A stretch of DNA of 64,000 nt from JBFELU01 sp041572755 (GCA_041572755.1 JBFFRY010000002.1:67951-131950), one strand, 5' to 3'. Positions 34,735 through 43,659 are shown, counted from the first letter of the stretch. Numbers and translations are program-made. Notes: generated from the sequence alone by a model not told the origin.

Positions 34735-35201
34735 TGGACCTGACGCTCACCGTCAACGGAACCCGGCGAACGATTCCGATCGAACCCGACGAAACGCTGC
34801 TCCACGTGTTGCGGGAGCGCCTCAAGCTCACCGGAACCAAGGAGGGGTGTGCGGAGGGAGAGTGCGGCGCATGCACCGTGCTGGTCGACGGCCGGCCCGT
34901 CGACTCCTGCATCATGCCGGCCCCGGTGGCAGGGGGCGCCTCGGTCACCACGATCGAGGGTCTCACCGGACCCGACGGTTCGCTGAGCCCGGTTCAGCAG
35001 GCATTCGTCGACAACTTCGCGGTGCAGTGCGGGTTCTGCACCCCGGGTTTCGTGGTGACGCTCACCGCGCTGCTCGATGAGACGCCGCAGCCGACCGAGC
35101 GGGAGATCCGCTCCTCGCTGTCGGGGAACCTGTGCCGGTGCACCGGGTACGCAACCATCGTGGCGGCGGTGATGGCCGCCACCGGGAGGGGGTCGACATG
35201 A
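34734..35201 (+). CDS. xanthine dehydrogenase family [2Fe-2S] subunit (small, CoxS-like)
   Basis: A 155-residue subunit with both [2Fe-2S] clusters. The first, plant-ferredoxin type, uses Cys39, Cys44, Cys47 and Cys59 (EGCAEGECGACTV); the second uses Cys99, Cys102, Cys134 and Cys136 (CGFC and CRC). All eight ligands are present. The ATG at 34734 overlaps the previous stop (TGATG); a GTG one codon earlier is an alternative. It carries electrons from the molybdenum site to FAD. Confidence 0.94.
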   Translation: MDLTLTVNGTRRTIPIEPDETLLHVLRERLKLTGTKEGCAEGECGACTVLVDGRPVDSCIMPAPVAGGASVTTIEGLTGPDGSLSPVQQAFVDNFAVQCGFCTPGFVVTLTALLDETPQPTEREIRSSLSGNLCRCTGYATIVAAVMAATGRGST

Positions 35202-37492
35202 GCGTGGTCGGTCGCAGCGTCCCCCGGGCCGACGCCGGCACCAAGGTGCGTGGTGAGGCCACTTATGGGGTCGACTTCGAAGTCGCCGGCACCCTCTATG
35301 GGGCCCTCACCCTCTCGGGAGTCCCCTCCGGCCGCATCCGCGCCGTCGACACCGGCCCCGCCGAAGCGATGCCCGGGGTGCGAGGCGTCTTCACCGCCTC
35401 CGATGCCCCCGACATCTGCAGCGGGCTCGCCGTGAATGATCAACCGTTGTTCGCCTCCGACGTCGTGCGTTTCGAGGGAGAGGCGATCGCCGCGGTGGTC
35501 GCGGAGACCATGGCTCAGGCTCGGGCGGCGGCGGCCGCCGTCCGCGTCGAGATCGAAGAGACCGAGGCGATCGCCACGGTCGAGGAGGCGCTCGCCGAAG
35601 GCGCACCTTTGATCCACGAGGATTGGCACACCTACTCGGTCCGCGACGGGCTGCCCGATTTCCCCCGGGCGGGCAACGTGTGCGGGGAGATGACCGTGGA
35701 CCAGCCCGGGGTCGATGAAGGATTGGCAGCTGCCGACGTCGTGATCGAGGACGTCTTTCACATCGATCGCCAATACCAGGCCTACCTGGAGCCGAAGAAC
35801 GCCACCGGGGTCTTTGAGGACGGCCGCTACACGATCCACGTCGCCCACCAGCAGCCGTGGAACGTGCGGGACCGCAGCGCCGCCGCCCTGGGGGTCCGTC
35901 CCTCCGATGTGCGTATCGTGGGTCACCACATCGGCGGGGGGTTCGGGGCCAAGCTCGACACGGCACTGGAGCCCTATGCCGCCCTGCTCGCCCGGCTCGT
36001 CGGGGCCCCGGTGAAGATGGTGCACGATCGCACCGACGACATCCTCACCTGCGCTTCCCGGGAGGGGGCCGTCATCCGGATGCGGTCGGGGGTCACCAGG
36101 GACGGGCGGATCGTCGCTCGCGAGTTTCTCTGCGACATGGATGCCGGCGCCTACGCCGGTGACACCCCGTTCCTCACGAGCATCCCGATCTTCGTGGTGG
36201 GTTCGCTGTATCGGGTCGGGCCGACGCGGATCGTGTCCCGAGCGGTCTACACCAATACGGCGCCGACCGGGGCCTTCCGCGGAGTGAGCGGAACCTACCT
36301 GTACTTCGCGCTGGAGCGACACACCGACAACCTGGCGAACGCCATCGGGATGGACCGCCGGGAGTTCCGGGTGCAGAACCTGATGAGCGACGGCCATGTG
36401 ATGCTCAACGGCCAGGCCCTCGACGATGCCGGGATCTTGACGACGGCGTTCGACAAGGCGGAGCAGCACGCCCCGTGGCGGGACCTGGGGAAGGGCCCCA
36501 ACCGCGGCGTGGGAATGGCTGCGGCGGTGTGGTTGACGAACCCGATGGCCGGCGAAGTGTCGCTGCAACTTCACACCGACGGCCGGCTGGGCGTGGTGAC
36601 CGGCGCCACCGAGAACGGCTCCGGAGCCGTGGCGATGGGGGTGCGCCAGGTGGCGGCCGAGGAGCTCGGGATCACCGCCGACGAGGTGGTGTTGACGATG
36701 CCGGACACCGATATGCAGGGCTTCGACGCGGGATCCCAGGGAAGCCGCACCACTCATATCGTCGGCCGGGCAGTTCACAACGCCGCCGTCGGGATGCGGG
36801 AGCGGATCCGCACGGTGGCGGGGCAGGTGCTCGGTCAGGCCCCCGACGACCTGGAGGTCGCCGGAGGTGGTGTCCGGATCAAGGGTGAGGAAGATGTGCG
36901 GATGACCCTCTCCGAGGTGGCGAGGGCGGCCCTCGGTGCCGGAGGCCCGATCGCATCGACCGGCTCCTATGCGACCCCGGCCCCCAAGTTCGACCCGGAG
37001 GCGGCCGCCGGCCTGCTGTTCCCGATCTGGCCCACCCCCACGTATCACGTGCACGTCGCCGAGGTCGAGGTCGATCCGGTGACCGGGGAGGTCACGGTGC
37101 TCCGCTACATCGTGGTGCAGGAGGTCGGGAAGGCGATCAACCCGGCCGGTGTGATGGGACAGATCGTCGGGGGGGTGGCTCAGGGTCTCGGCTACGCCCT
37201 CTACGAGGGCCTGCAGATCGGTCCCGATGCCCGCTACCGCCAGCGCACCCTGGAGGCGTACCGCCTTCCCGTCGCACTCGACATGCCGGAGATAGAGGTG
37301 GTGCTCCTGGAGCACCCGGCATCGGAGGGACCGTTCGGAGCCAAGGGGGTCGCCGAGCCGCCGGTGGTACCGGTGGCGGCGGCCATCGGTAACGCCATCG
37401 CCGATGCCACGGGCGGTTCGATCGATCGGGTTCCGATCACCCCCGAGGACGTGCTCGACGCATTGGACCAAGGATCGGAGGAGAGGACATGA
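35198..37492 (+). CDS. xanthine dehydrogenase family molybdopterin-binding subunit (large)
   Basis: A 764-residue molybdenum-cofactor subunit, normal length. GRSVPRADAGTKVRGEATYG opens it, HHIGGGFGAKLD binds the pterin, ATENGSGAVAMG and GSQGSRTTH line the active site, and GAKGVAEPP holds the base-catalyst Glu. The CO-dehydrogenase loop AYRCSFR is absent: the matching site reads GAFRGVSGTYL. So it should hydroxylate an N-heterocycle or aldehyde. The ATG overlaps the small-subunit stop, and the stop overlaps the DUF917 start, both by 4 bases. The substrate is unknown. Confidence 0.93.
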   Translation: MSVVGRSVPRADAGTKVRGEATYGVDFEVAGTLYGALTLSGVPSGRIRAVDTGPAEAMPGVRGVFTASDAPDICSGLAVNDQPLFASDVVRFEGEAIAAVVAETMAQARAAAAAVRVEIEETEAIATVEEALAEGAPLIHEDWHTYSVRDGLPDFPRAGNVCGEMTVDQPGVDEGLAAADVVIEDVFHIDRQYQAYLEPKNATGVFEDGRYTIHVAHQQPWNVRDRSAAALGVRPSDVRIVGHHIGGGFGAKLDTALEPYAALLARLVGAPVKMVHDRTDDILTCASREGAVIRMRSGVTRDGRIVAREFLCDMDAGAYAGDTPFLTSIPIFVVGSLYRVGPTRIVSRAVYTNTAPTGAFRGVSGTYLYFALERHTDNLANAIGMDRREFRVQNLMSDGHVMLNGQALDDAGILTTAFDKAEQHAPWRDLGKGPNRGVGMAAAVWLTNPMAGEVSLQLHTDGRLGVVTGATENGSGAVAMGVRQVAAEELGITADEVVLTMPDTDMQGFDAGSQGSRTTHIVGRAVHNAAVGMRERIRTVAGQVLGQAPDDLEVAGGGVRIKGEEDVRMTLSEVARAALGAGGPIASTGSYATPAPKFDPEAAAGLLFPIWPTPTYHVHVAEVEVDPVTGEVTVLRYIVVQEVGKAINPAGVMGQIVGGVAQGLGYALYEGLQIGPDARYRQRTLEAYRLPVALDMPEIEVVLLEHPASEGPFGAKGVAEPPVVPVAAAIGNAIADATGGSIDRVPITPEDVLDALDQGSEERT

Positions 37493-38553
37493 GGAAGCTC
37501 GGCAAGCCGGAGATGTCGGACATCTCGGTGGGGGCTGGTCTGCTCGGCGCCGGTGGCGGCGGGGCCGTCTCGGAGGGGCTCAAGATGGTCGACCGGGTCC
37601 TCAAGTTCGGCGACTCCGTCGACATGGTGGCGGTCGACGAGGTCGATGACGACGCCTGGGGTGCGGTGATCGCCGGCATGGGGTCGCCGGTGGCCTCCCG
37701 CAAGAAGCCCCGGACCTACTCGCTGACGTGGGCGATGGAGCTGCTCGCCGAGACGCTCGGCTTCGAAGCGGCGTTCGTCATCCCCTTCGAACTGGGAGCC
37801 GGCAACAGCATCACTCCGATGCTGGTCGGCGTGCAGATGGGCATCCCCGTGGTCGACGGCGACCCGGTGGGCCGGGCGGTCCCTCAGATCGACATGACGA
37901 CCTTCCACCTGGGTGGGATCGGGATCTCGCCGCTGGCGCTCGTCAACGAGGAGAAGATCTCGGCGGTCATCCGGACCGACGATCCCTACGACATGGAACG
38001 GGTGGCCCGGGCGGTGTCGGCCGAGTTGGGGAGCGTGGCGGCGATCGCCTGCTACGCCATGCAGGGTCGCGACCTGAAGCGGCTCATCATCAAGGACACG
38101 ACGACCCTCGCCGAGAGGGTGGGACGGACGATCCGGGAAGCGGTGGCCGCCGGAGGGGATCCGGCGCAGGCCGTCGTCGACGAGCTCGGCGGCTACGTGC
38201 TCGGCAAGGGCACGGTGTCGGTCGCCGAGTCGGAGATGCGGGGTGGCTTCGACTTCGGCAGGGTCGAGGTGGAGGGAGACCTCCCCATCCAGATCGGTGT
38301 TCAGAACGAGAACATGATCGCCTACCGGGGCGACCGGCTGCTGGCCGTGTGTCCCGACCTGATCTGCGCCATCGGCGAGGGCGGTGCTCCGCTCTCCAAC
38401 GCCGAGATCGAGGTGGGCATGGGGATCACCTACGTCGGTTTTGCGGCCGATCCGGCCTTCCGGACCCCGGAGGCGTACGGTCTCTTCTCGAAGGCGCTGG
38501 GAGTGCTCGAGTACGACGGCGGGTTCGTGCCGATCGAGGAGCTCGCCGGTTGA
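37489..38553 (+). CDS. DUF917 family protein (thiohydantoin-desulfurase-like)
   Basis: A 354-residue protein with the DUF917 start, GAGLLGAGGGGAVSEGLKMV, followed by ELGAGNSITPML, GIPVVDGDPVGRAVPQIDM and the C-terminal VCPDLICAIG. The family includes enzymes acting on S-methyl-thiohydantoin, and members often accompany hydantoinase-type genes. It is translationally coupled (ATGA) to the molybdenum subunit, which is strong evidence that both act on one compound. A role on a hydantoin-like or other five-membered N-heterocycle is inference. Confidence 0.85.
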   Translation: MRKLGKPEMSDISVGAGLLGAGGGGAVSEGLKMVDRVLKFGDSVDMVAVDEVDDDAWGAVIAGMGSPVASRKKPRTYSLTWAMELLAETLGFEAAFVIPFELGAGNSITPMLVGVQMGIPVVDGDPVGRAVPQIDMTTFHLGGIGISPLALVNEEKISAVIRTDDPYDMERVARAVSAELGSVAAIACYAMQGRDLKRLIIKDTTTLAERVGRTIREAVAAGGDPAQAVVDELGGYVLGKGTVSVAESEMRGGFDFGRVEVEGDLPIQIGVQNENMIAYRGDRLLAVCPDLICAIGEGGAPLSNAEIEVGMGITYVGFAADPAFRTPEAYGLFSKALGVLEYDGGFVPIEELAG

Positions 38554-38563
38554 GGGGGTGACG

Positions 38564-39319
38564 ATGGCCGAGCAGTTCCTGGCCGGCAAGGCCGCCCTGG
38601 TCACCGCCGGTTCCCGCAACCTCGGTTCGGCGGTGGCCGTCGCCCTCGCCGAGCGTGGGGCCCGGGTGGCCGTCAACTATCACAGCTCGCAGGGCGAGGC
38701 CGAGGCGCTGCTGGACCGAATGCCCGGCTCCGGCCATGCCGCGGTGCGGGGCGATGCGGGGAGCCCAGACGGTGTCCGGGCGATCGTGACCGAGGCTCGG
38801 GAGGCGCTCGGATCTCCGATCCAGGTGCTCATCAACAACTACGGCCCGTTCTCGATGACCCCGTTCGCCGAGATGCCGGAGGACGAGTGGGACCGCATCT
38901 GGGACGCCAACGTCAAGGTCGCCTACGTGGCGGTCCGGTCTGTGGTTCCCGGGATGCGGGAGGCCGGGTGGGGGCGGATCGTGAACCTGTCGGCCGGCTC
39001 CGCTTACCTGCGGAACCACTCGATCTACACCCTCTCCAAGGAGTCGCTCCTGACCCTCACCGAGGCGCTGGCGGTCGAGCTCGGTCCCGAGATCAACGTC
39101 TATGCGGTGGCCCCGGGCCAGATCGCCGAGAGCGCCGAGGACATCGCCGAGTTCGATCCGTCGTGTGTGGAGCGCTCGATTGCGGCCACTCCGATCGGCC
39201 GCCTGGTGACCCGGCCCGAGGTGGCGGCGATCATCGCCGAGCTGTGCGGACCCCTCTTCGACTCGGTGACCGGTGTGACGGTCCCGGTCGACGGGGGCTG
39301 GCGCCTGCCGCGTTTCTAG
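38564..39319 (+). CDS. short-chain dehydrogenase/reductase (FabG-like), copy B
   Basis: A 251-residue SDR, paralog of the one at 30782: same SRNLG nucleotide loop, MREAGWGRIVNLSAGSAYLRN and VPVDGGWRLPRF. The catalytic YTLSK is intact, but the NNAG motif has become NNYG, an unusual change next to the nicotinamide pocket. The ATG follows GAGGGGGTG and lies 10 bases after the DUF917 stop, so it belongs to the molybdenum-hydroxylase operon. It ends convergently with the next SDR, sharing one CTAG for both stops. Confidence 0.87.
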   Translation: MAEQFLAGKAALVTAGSRNLGSAVAVALAERGARVAVNYHSSQGEAEALLDRMPGSGHAAVRGDAGSPDGVRAIVTEAREALGSPIQVLINNYGPFSMTPFAEMPEDEWDRIWDANVKVAYVAVRSVVPGMREAGWGRIVNLSAGSAYLRNHSIYTLSKESLLTLTEALAVELGPEINVYAVAPGQIAESAEDIAEFDPSCVERSIAATPIGRLVTRPEVAAIIAELCGPLFDSVTGVTVPVDGGWRLPRF

Positions 39320-40068
39320 CGGGCCAGGTTGCCGCCGTCGGCTACCAGCGTGTGACCGGTGACGAACGACGCAGCGTCCGAGCACAGCCACACCACGGCG
39401 GCGGCGATCTCCTCTGGTCGGCCCATCCGGCCCATCGGGTGCATCGTTTCCAGCGCCTGGGCGAGGATCGGGTCGTTGCGGAGCCGGTCGATCATCGGAG
39501 TCTCGATGGCCCCGGGATGGACCGAGTTGACCCGGATCCCCATCTCGGCGTAGTCGAGGGCGACGGACTTGGTGAGTCCCACCACCGCGTGCTTGCTGGC
39601 CGGGTACGGTCCGCCGGCGCCCCCGGCCAGTCCGAACGTCGATGAGGCGTTGACGATGGATCCCCCTCCATGTTCGACCATGTGGGCCAGTTCGTATTTC
39701 ATGCAGAAGAAGATCCCGTCGACGTTGATCGACATCACCTTGCGCCAGTGGTCGGTGGTGGTCTCGTGGAGGAGCACCCGCTGGCCCTCGACGCCGGCGT
39801 TGTTGTAGGCCATGTGGAGCCCGCCGAAATGGGCGACGACGGCGTCGATCAGGTTGCGAACCTGCTCCTCATCGGTGACGTCCACGGGGAAGAATCCGGC
39901 CTCGACTCCACCGTCGCGCAGTGCAGCGGCGACGGCCTCCCCGGCATCGTGGTCGATGTCGGCCACCGCGACCCCGGCACCCCGCTCCGCAAACGCCCGG
40001 CAGGTGGCGGCGCCGATGCCGGATCCGCCGCCGGTCACCAGAGCGACCCTGCCGTTGAACTCACCCAT
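39316..40068 (-). CDS. short-chain dehydrogenase/reductase, classical type
   Basis: A 250-residue classical SDR with TGGGSGIG, YNNAG, the catalytic YPASK and the C-terminal LVADGGNLAR. The ATG at 40068 is preceded by GGGAGGCG 3 bases away; a start 8 codons earlier lacks this. It is not part of the SRNLG pair. It diverges from the DUF4440-like gene. It probably handles a hydroxyl or keto step of catabolism; the substrate is unknown. Confidence 0.87.
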   Translation of the reverse strand: MGEFNGRVALVTGGGSGIGAATCRAFAERGAGVAVADIDHDAGEAVAAALRDGGVEAGFFPVDVTDEEQVRNLIDAVVAHFGGLHMAYNNAGVEGQRVLLHETTTDHWRKVMSINVDGIFFCMKYELAHMVEHGGGSIVNASSTFGLAGGAGGPYPASKHAVVGLTKSVALDYAEMGIRVNSVHPGAIETPMIDRLRNDPILAQALETMHPMGRMGRPEEIAAAVVWLCSDAASFVTGHTLVADGGNLAR

Positions 40069-40122
40069 CACGCCTCCCATGGTCGTCGACACCGACGCTA
40101 GGCCGGGAACGTCCCGGCGTCA

Positions 40123-40128
40123 TAGGAT
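40123..40128 (+). promoter_or_regulatory. -10 candidate of the DUF4440-like gene
   Basis: TAGGAT lies 19 bases before the ATG; the ribosome-binding site GAGGAGGAAG stands between. Confidence 0.4.
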
Positions 40129-40147
40129 CGACCGAGGAGGAAGTGTC

Positions 40148-40507
40148 ATGACTGAGGATTTCGTCGCCTATTACGAGAATTGGTTTGCGGCCATCACCGA
40201 GGAGGGGATCGGCCCCCTCAAGGAACTGCTCGCCGAGGAGTGGACGTACACGAACTACGACGGCATGGTGCGGGGCAAGCAGGCCTACCTGGAGCACGTC
40301 GGGAGTCTCGTCGAGACGGTGACCTTCGTCGGCCCCTACGACGTCGAGGTCACCCACCACGGTCCGATCGCCATCGTGCTCGGCGGCTACCGGGTCACCG
40401 ATCTGCCCGACGGCGGGGTGCTGGAGCTGCGCTTCACCGGGGTGTGGGTAGAACGGGACGACCGGTGGCAGTGTCTCATCCACCACAACTCACAGGTCAC
40501 CGGGTGA
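40148..40507 (+). CDS. DUF4440/SnoaL-like protein
   Basis: A 119-residue NTF2-fold protein: helix VAYYENWFAAITEEGIGPLKEL, cut here for length, then strands VTHHGPIAIVLGGYRV and RWQCLIHHNSQV. Its fold matches DUF4440, ketosteroid-isomerase-like pocket proteins. A strong GAGGAGGAAG ribosome-binding site precedes the ATG. Its tail overlaps the convergent M20 hydrolase gene by 11 bases. It is the fourth NTF2-fold gene in 17 kb. Confidence 0.8.
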   Translation: MTEDFVAYYENWFAAITEEGIGPLKELLAEEWTYTNYDGMVRGKQAYLEHVGSLVETVTFVGPYDVEVTHHGPIAIVLGGYRVTDLPDGGVLELRFTGVWVERDDRWQCLIHHNSQVTG

Positions 40508-41717
40508 GAGCGCCCACGGCTCTCTGCAGCACCTCGGCGCTCGTCACGGTGTCCCGAATCGACACGTACTCGTCGGCGGTGTGCGCTTGGCGAACGTCGC
40601 CGGGGCCGTAGACCAGGCAGCGGGCGCCGCCGACCCGGCTCCACAGCGCCATGTCGCACCCGTAGGGCACCGCCGCCAGTCGGGGGGTCCGGCCGGTGGT
40701 CACGGCGGCGGCCTCCCGGACCGCCTCGACGAGCGGATCCTCCGGGTCGATCTGCGAGGAGCCGAAGGCGGCACCGGTGCGTTGGATCCGGGGCGGATGC
40801 CCGCCGAGCCATGGGTCGTCGGCCACGGCCGCAACCAGCCCGTCGGCGAAGCGTCGCTCGGCGGCGTCGATCGTCTCCGAGAGGGTCACCCCGACCCGGG
40901 CTTCCGCCCGGAGAGCGGCCATGACGTTCGAGGCCCATTCCCCGCCGTTGATCACCCCCACCGTGGTGGGATAGGGCACCCCGAGGGCCCGCATCAGCGG
41001 GTGGGCCTCCGCTGCGTTGACCTGCTGTTCGAGGTCGCGGATTGCGCCGTAGACGGTGTAGAAGGCATCGAGGGCGCTCACGCCCTCCCGGGGGGTCGCA
41101 CCGTGGGCGGCCCGTCCTTCGATCTCGATGGTGAAAGTGAGGGCGCCGCCGTGGGCGACGACGATGTCGCCGGCGGTCGGCTCGGCAAGGAGCACCATGT
41201 CCCCGGTCCAGCCGCGTCGAATTGCCGCCAGGGTGCCGGTGCCGCCGTCCTCTTCTCCCGGCACCGCCACGAACCGGATCTCCCCGGCGAAGTCCCGATC
41301 CCCGTCGGCGAAGGCGAGGAACGCCTCGAGGGCGGCGACCACCCCGGCCTTCATGTCGCAGGCGCCCCGTCCATAGAGGAGGTCGCCTTCGGTCGTGGCC
41401 TGGAGAGCCGGACGCGACCAATGGGAGGGCTCGCCGACACCGACCGTGTCGACGTGCCCGGTGAGCACCACGGTGGGCCCGGGCCTTGATCCTCGAGCTG
41501 CGGCGGCCGCGACCGGGATGTCGACACGATCCACCTCGCGGCCGGGATATTCGGCGTCGGCGGCCAGGTCGTCCATTCGGTCGGTCCACCGATCGACGGT
41601 GTCGGCCTTCGAGTCCCCCAACCAACCGGCGACGAGATCGACGGCCGCTTCCTCGGAGCCGGTTGGGGACGGCGTGCCGACCAGGGCGGAGAGCCGCTCG
41701 AGGATCCGGTCGGTCAC
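40497..41717 (-). CDS. M20-family metallohydrolase (ArgE/DapE-like deacylase)
   Basis: A 406-residue dizinc amidohydrolase. LTGHVDTV gives the first His and Asp, LYGRGACDMKAGV the bridging Asp, and GEEDGGTG the catalytic Glu pair; GRAAHGATP marks the lid domain. Such enzymes remove acyl or carbamoyl groups from amino acids, which would fit processing of an opened heterocycle. The GTG start overlaps the stop of the upstream nitronate-monooxygenase-type gene (GTGA), so the two are co-expressed. Exact substrate unknown. Confidence 0.88.
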   Translation of the reverse strand: MTDRILERLSALVGTPSPTGSEEAAVDLVAGWLGDSKADTVDRWTDRMDDLAADAEYPGREVDRVDIPVAAAAARGSRPGPTVVLTGHVDTVGVGEPSHWSRPALQATTEGDLLYGRGACDMKAGVVAALEAFLAFADGDRDFAGEIRFVAVPGEEDGGTGTLAAIRRGWTGDMVLLAEPTAGDIVVAHGGALTFTIEIEGRAAHGATPREGVSALDAFYTVYGAIRDLEQQVNAAEAHPLMRALGVPYPTTVGVINGGEWASNVMAALRAEARVGVTLSETIDAAERRFADGLVAAVADDPWLGGHPPRIQRTGAAFGSSQIDPEDPLVEAVREAAAVTTGRTPRLAAVPYGCDMALWSRVGGARCLVYGPGDVRQAHTADEYVSIRDTVTSAEVLQRAVGALTR

Positions 41718-42694
41718 GCCACGAGCCCCGGCAGGCGCTCTCGGATGATCTCGGTGGCATCGGCGACGATGCGGTCCACGAGTTGCTTGACCGACGGAAC
41801 GTCGCGGATGAGGCCCATCACCTGGCCGGCGCTCCACACGCCGTCGTCGATCTCGCCGAGTTCGACGATCTTCTCCCGCGAGTGCGACCCGGCGACGAGG
41901 GGTGCGAGATCCCCGATCTGGGTTTCCCCCGGCTTGGCTTCGATCTCCAGCACCTGATCCACGGTCTCGTTGTGGAGGACCCGAGCGGTGTTGCGGAGGC
42001 TCCTCATGATGAGCCGCGTGTCGATTTCGCTGTGGTCGACCATGGCTTGCTTCACCTTGTCGTGGACCGGCGCTTCCAGGGTGGCCACGAAGCGGGTTCC
42101 CATGTTGATGCCGTCGGCACCGAGGCTGAGTGCTGCGGCCAGCCCGCGTCCGTCACCGAACCCACCCGAGGCGAGGACCGGAAGGTCGACGGTGTCGACG
42201 GCGATGGGCAGCAGGATCAGCGAGGTGACGTCGTCCTCCCCGGGATGGCCGGCGCACTCGAACCCGTCGATGCTGATGACGTCGCACCCGATCGACTGGG
42301 CCTTGAGCGCGTGGCGCACCGACGTGCACTTGTGGACGACCTTGATGCCGGCCTCCTTGAGCGTCGGCATGAGCTCCTGGGGATTCCTCCCGGCGGTTTC
42401 CACGAACTCGATGCCCTCCTCGACGCACACCTGGAGATACCCCGGATAGTCCGGTGGGGTGAGGGCGGGGAGCAACGTGATGTTGACGCCGAACGGCTTG
42501 TCTGTGAGGTCCCGGCACTTGCGGATCTCGGCTCTCAGATCCTCGGGAGTGGCCTGCGACAACGCGGTCATGAACCCCATGGCTCCGGCGTTGGCCACGG
42601 CGGCGGTCAGTTCGGCGGTCGCCACCCACTGCAGGCCACCCTGGACGATCGGGTGCTCGATACCGAAGAGTTCGGTGATGCGGGTCTTGATCAT
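41714..42694 (-). CDS. nitronate monooxygenase-type flavoprotein (2-nitropropane dioxygenase family)
   Basis: A 326-residue TIM-barrel FMN protein. IVQGGLQWVATAELTAAVANAG, cut here for length, GHPGEDD and the flavin phosphate loop LASGGFGDGRG are family hallmarks; GADGINMGTRFVATLEAP follows. Members oxidise alkyl nitronates or act as enoyl reductases and dioxygenases on unrelated compounds. The ATG has GGGAGGAAT upstream. It leads a leftward two-gene operon with the M20 hydrolase and diverges from the MaoC gene. Confidence 0.87.
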   Translation of the reverse strand: MIKTRITELFGIEHPIVQGGLQWVATAELTAAVANAGAMGFMTALSQATPEDLRAEIRKCRDLTDKPFGVNITLLPALTPPDYPGYLQVCVEEGIEFVETAGRNPQELMPTLKEAGIKVVHKCTSVRHALKAQSIGCDVISIDGFECAGHPGEDDVTSLILLPIAVDTVDLPVLASGGFGDGRGLAAALSLGADGINMGTRFVATLEAPVHDKVKQAMVDHSEIDTRLIMRSLRNTARVLHNETVDQVLEIEAKPGETQIGDLAPLVAGSHSREKIVELGEIDDGVWSAGQVMGLIRDVPSVKQLVDRIVADATEIIRERLPGLVA

Positions 42695-42804
42695 TGCCGG
42701 ATTCCTCCCGGTGACTCGTTGGTGCAGCCGTGTCTCCGATTCTCGCACCCGTCGCGATGGTGGAGCCGGTCGGTAGCCTCGAGAGGCGGCGAAGGGAGAC
42801 CGTC

Positions 42805-43659
42805 ATGCCCGTTGATCCCGACAAGGCGATCGGGTTCGAGTTGCCGGAGGTTTCCGCCTCGTGGGACGCCGACGATGTCATCCTCTATCACCTCGGGCTG
42901 GGGGCCGGGTCACCGCCCGTTGCGGAAGTGGAGTTGCAGTACTGCTACGAGGGCGACCTCAAGGTGCTTCCCACCTTCGGGGTGATCCCGGCTCAGGCCG
43001 GGCTGGCCGGCATCATGAGCATCCCCGGCCTCGAGTTCAATCCGGCTCTGCTGCTGCACGGGGAGCAGGACCTCCAGGTGATGCAGGCTCTGCCCACCCG
43101 CGCCCGGGTCGTCACCACGGGCCGGGTCGCCGACCTCTACGACAAGGGCAAGGCGGCGGTGGTGGTGGTGGAGACCGAGACGAAGACCACCGACGGCACC
43201 GTGCTGGCGGTCAACCGATGGTCGATGTTCCTGCGGGGTGAGGGTGGGTTCGGTGGGGATCCGGGACCGAAGACGGCCAACGAGAGACCGGATCGCCAAC
43301 CCGATCACGTGGCCGAGTTCACGACGCTTCCCCAGCAGGCGCTCATCTATCGCCTCAGCGGTGACAAGAACCCGCTTCATGTCGATCCGGCCGTTGCCGC
43401 GATGGCCGGGTTCGATCGACCCATTCTCCATGGATTGTGCACGTTTGGGATCGCCTGCCGCTCGGTGGTCGACACCGTGTTCGGTGGCGACGTGTCTCGC
43501 GTCGCTCGTTACGGCGCCCGCTTCTCGGGGGTCGTGTTTCCGGGTGACACGGTGGTCACCTCGATGTGGGAGGACGGCGACCGCATCCTGCTCGAGGCGT
43601 CGACGGCCGGGAGCGGCAGGGCGGTGCTCACCAACGGGGTCGTCGGGGTGCGCCCGTGA
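42805..43659 (+). CDS. MaoC-like enoyl-CoA hydratase 2 (hot-dog fold)
   Basis: A 284-residue double hot-dog hydratase that adds water to trans-2-enoyl-CoA to give (R)-3-hydroxyacyl-CoA. The hydratase-2 motif is complete in the C-terminal half: LSGDKNPLHVDPAVAAMAGF, then LHGLCTFG. The N-terminal half gives substrate room, as in peroxisomal multifunctional enzymes acting on bulky acyl chains. ATG follows GGGAGACC. It lies just before tRNA-Ala and a thiolase, so it likely belongs to a beta-oxidation step. Confidence 0.9.
   Translation: MPVDPDKAIGFELPEVSASWDADDVILYHLGLGAGSPPVAEVELQYCYEGDLKVLPTFGVIPAQAGLAGIMSIPGLEFNPALLLHGEQDLQVMQALPTRARVVTTGRVADLYDKGKAAVVVVETETKTTDGTVLAVNRWSMFLRGEGGFGGDPGPKTANERPDRQPDHVAEFTTLPQQALIYRLSGDKNPLHVDPAVAAMAGFDRPILHGLCTFGIACRSVVDTVFGGDVSRVARYGARFSGVVFPGDTVVTSMWEDGDRILLEASTAGSGRAVLTNGVVGVRP

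Noticed and set aside
34994..37471. 825-codon open frame antisense to the iron-sulfur and molybdenum subunits
   Set aside because: The plus-strand frames contain complete family motifs and overlap-coupled starts. The antisense frame has a low-complexity His/Asp/Arg/Gly-rich product typical of GC-rich shadow frames.
35198..37492. CO dehydrogenase large subunit
   Set aside because: The copper-molybdenum active-site loop AYRCSFR is missing; the site reads GAFRGVSGTYL.
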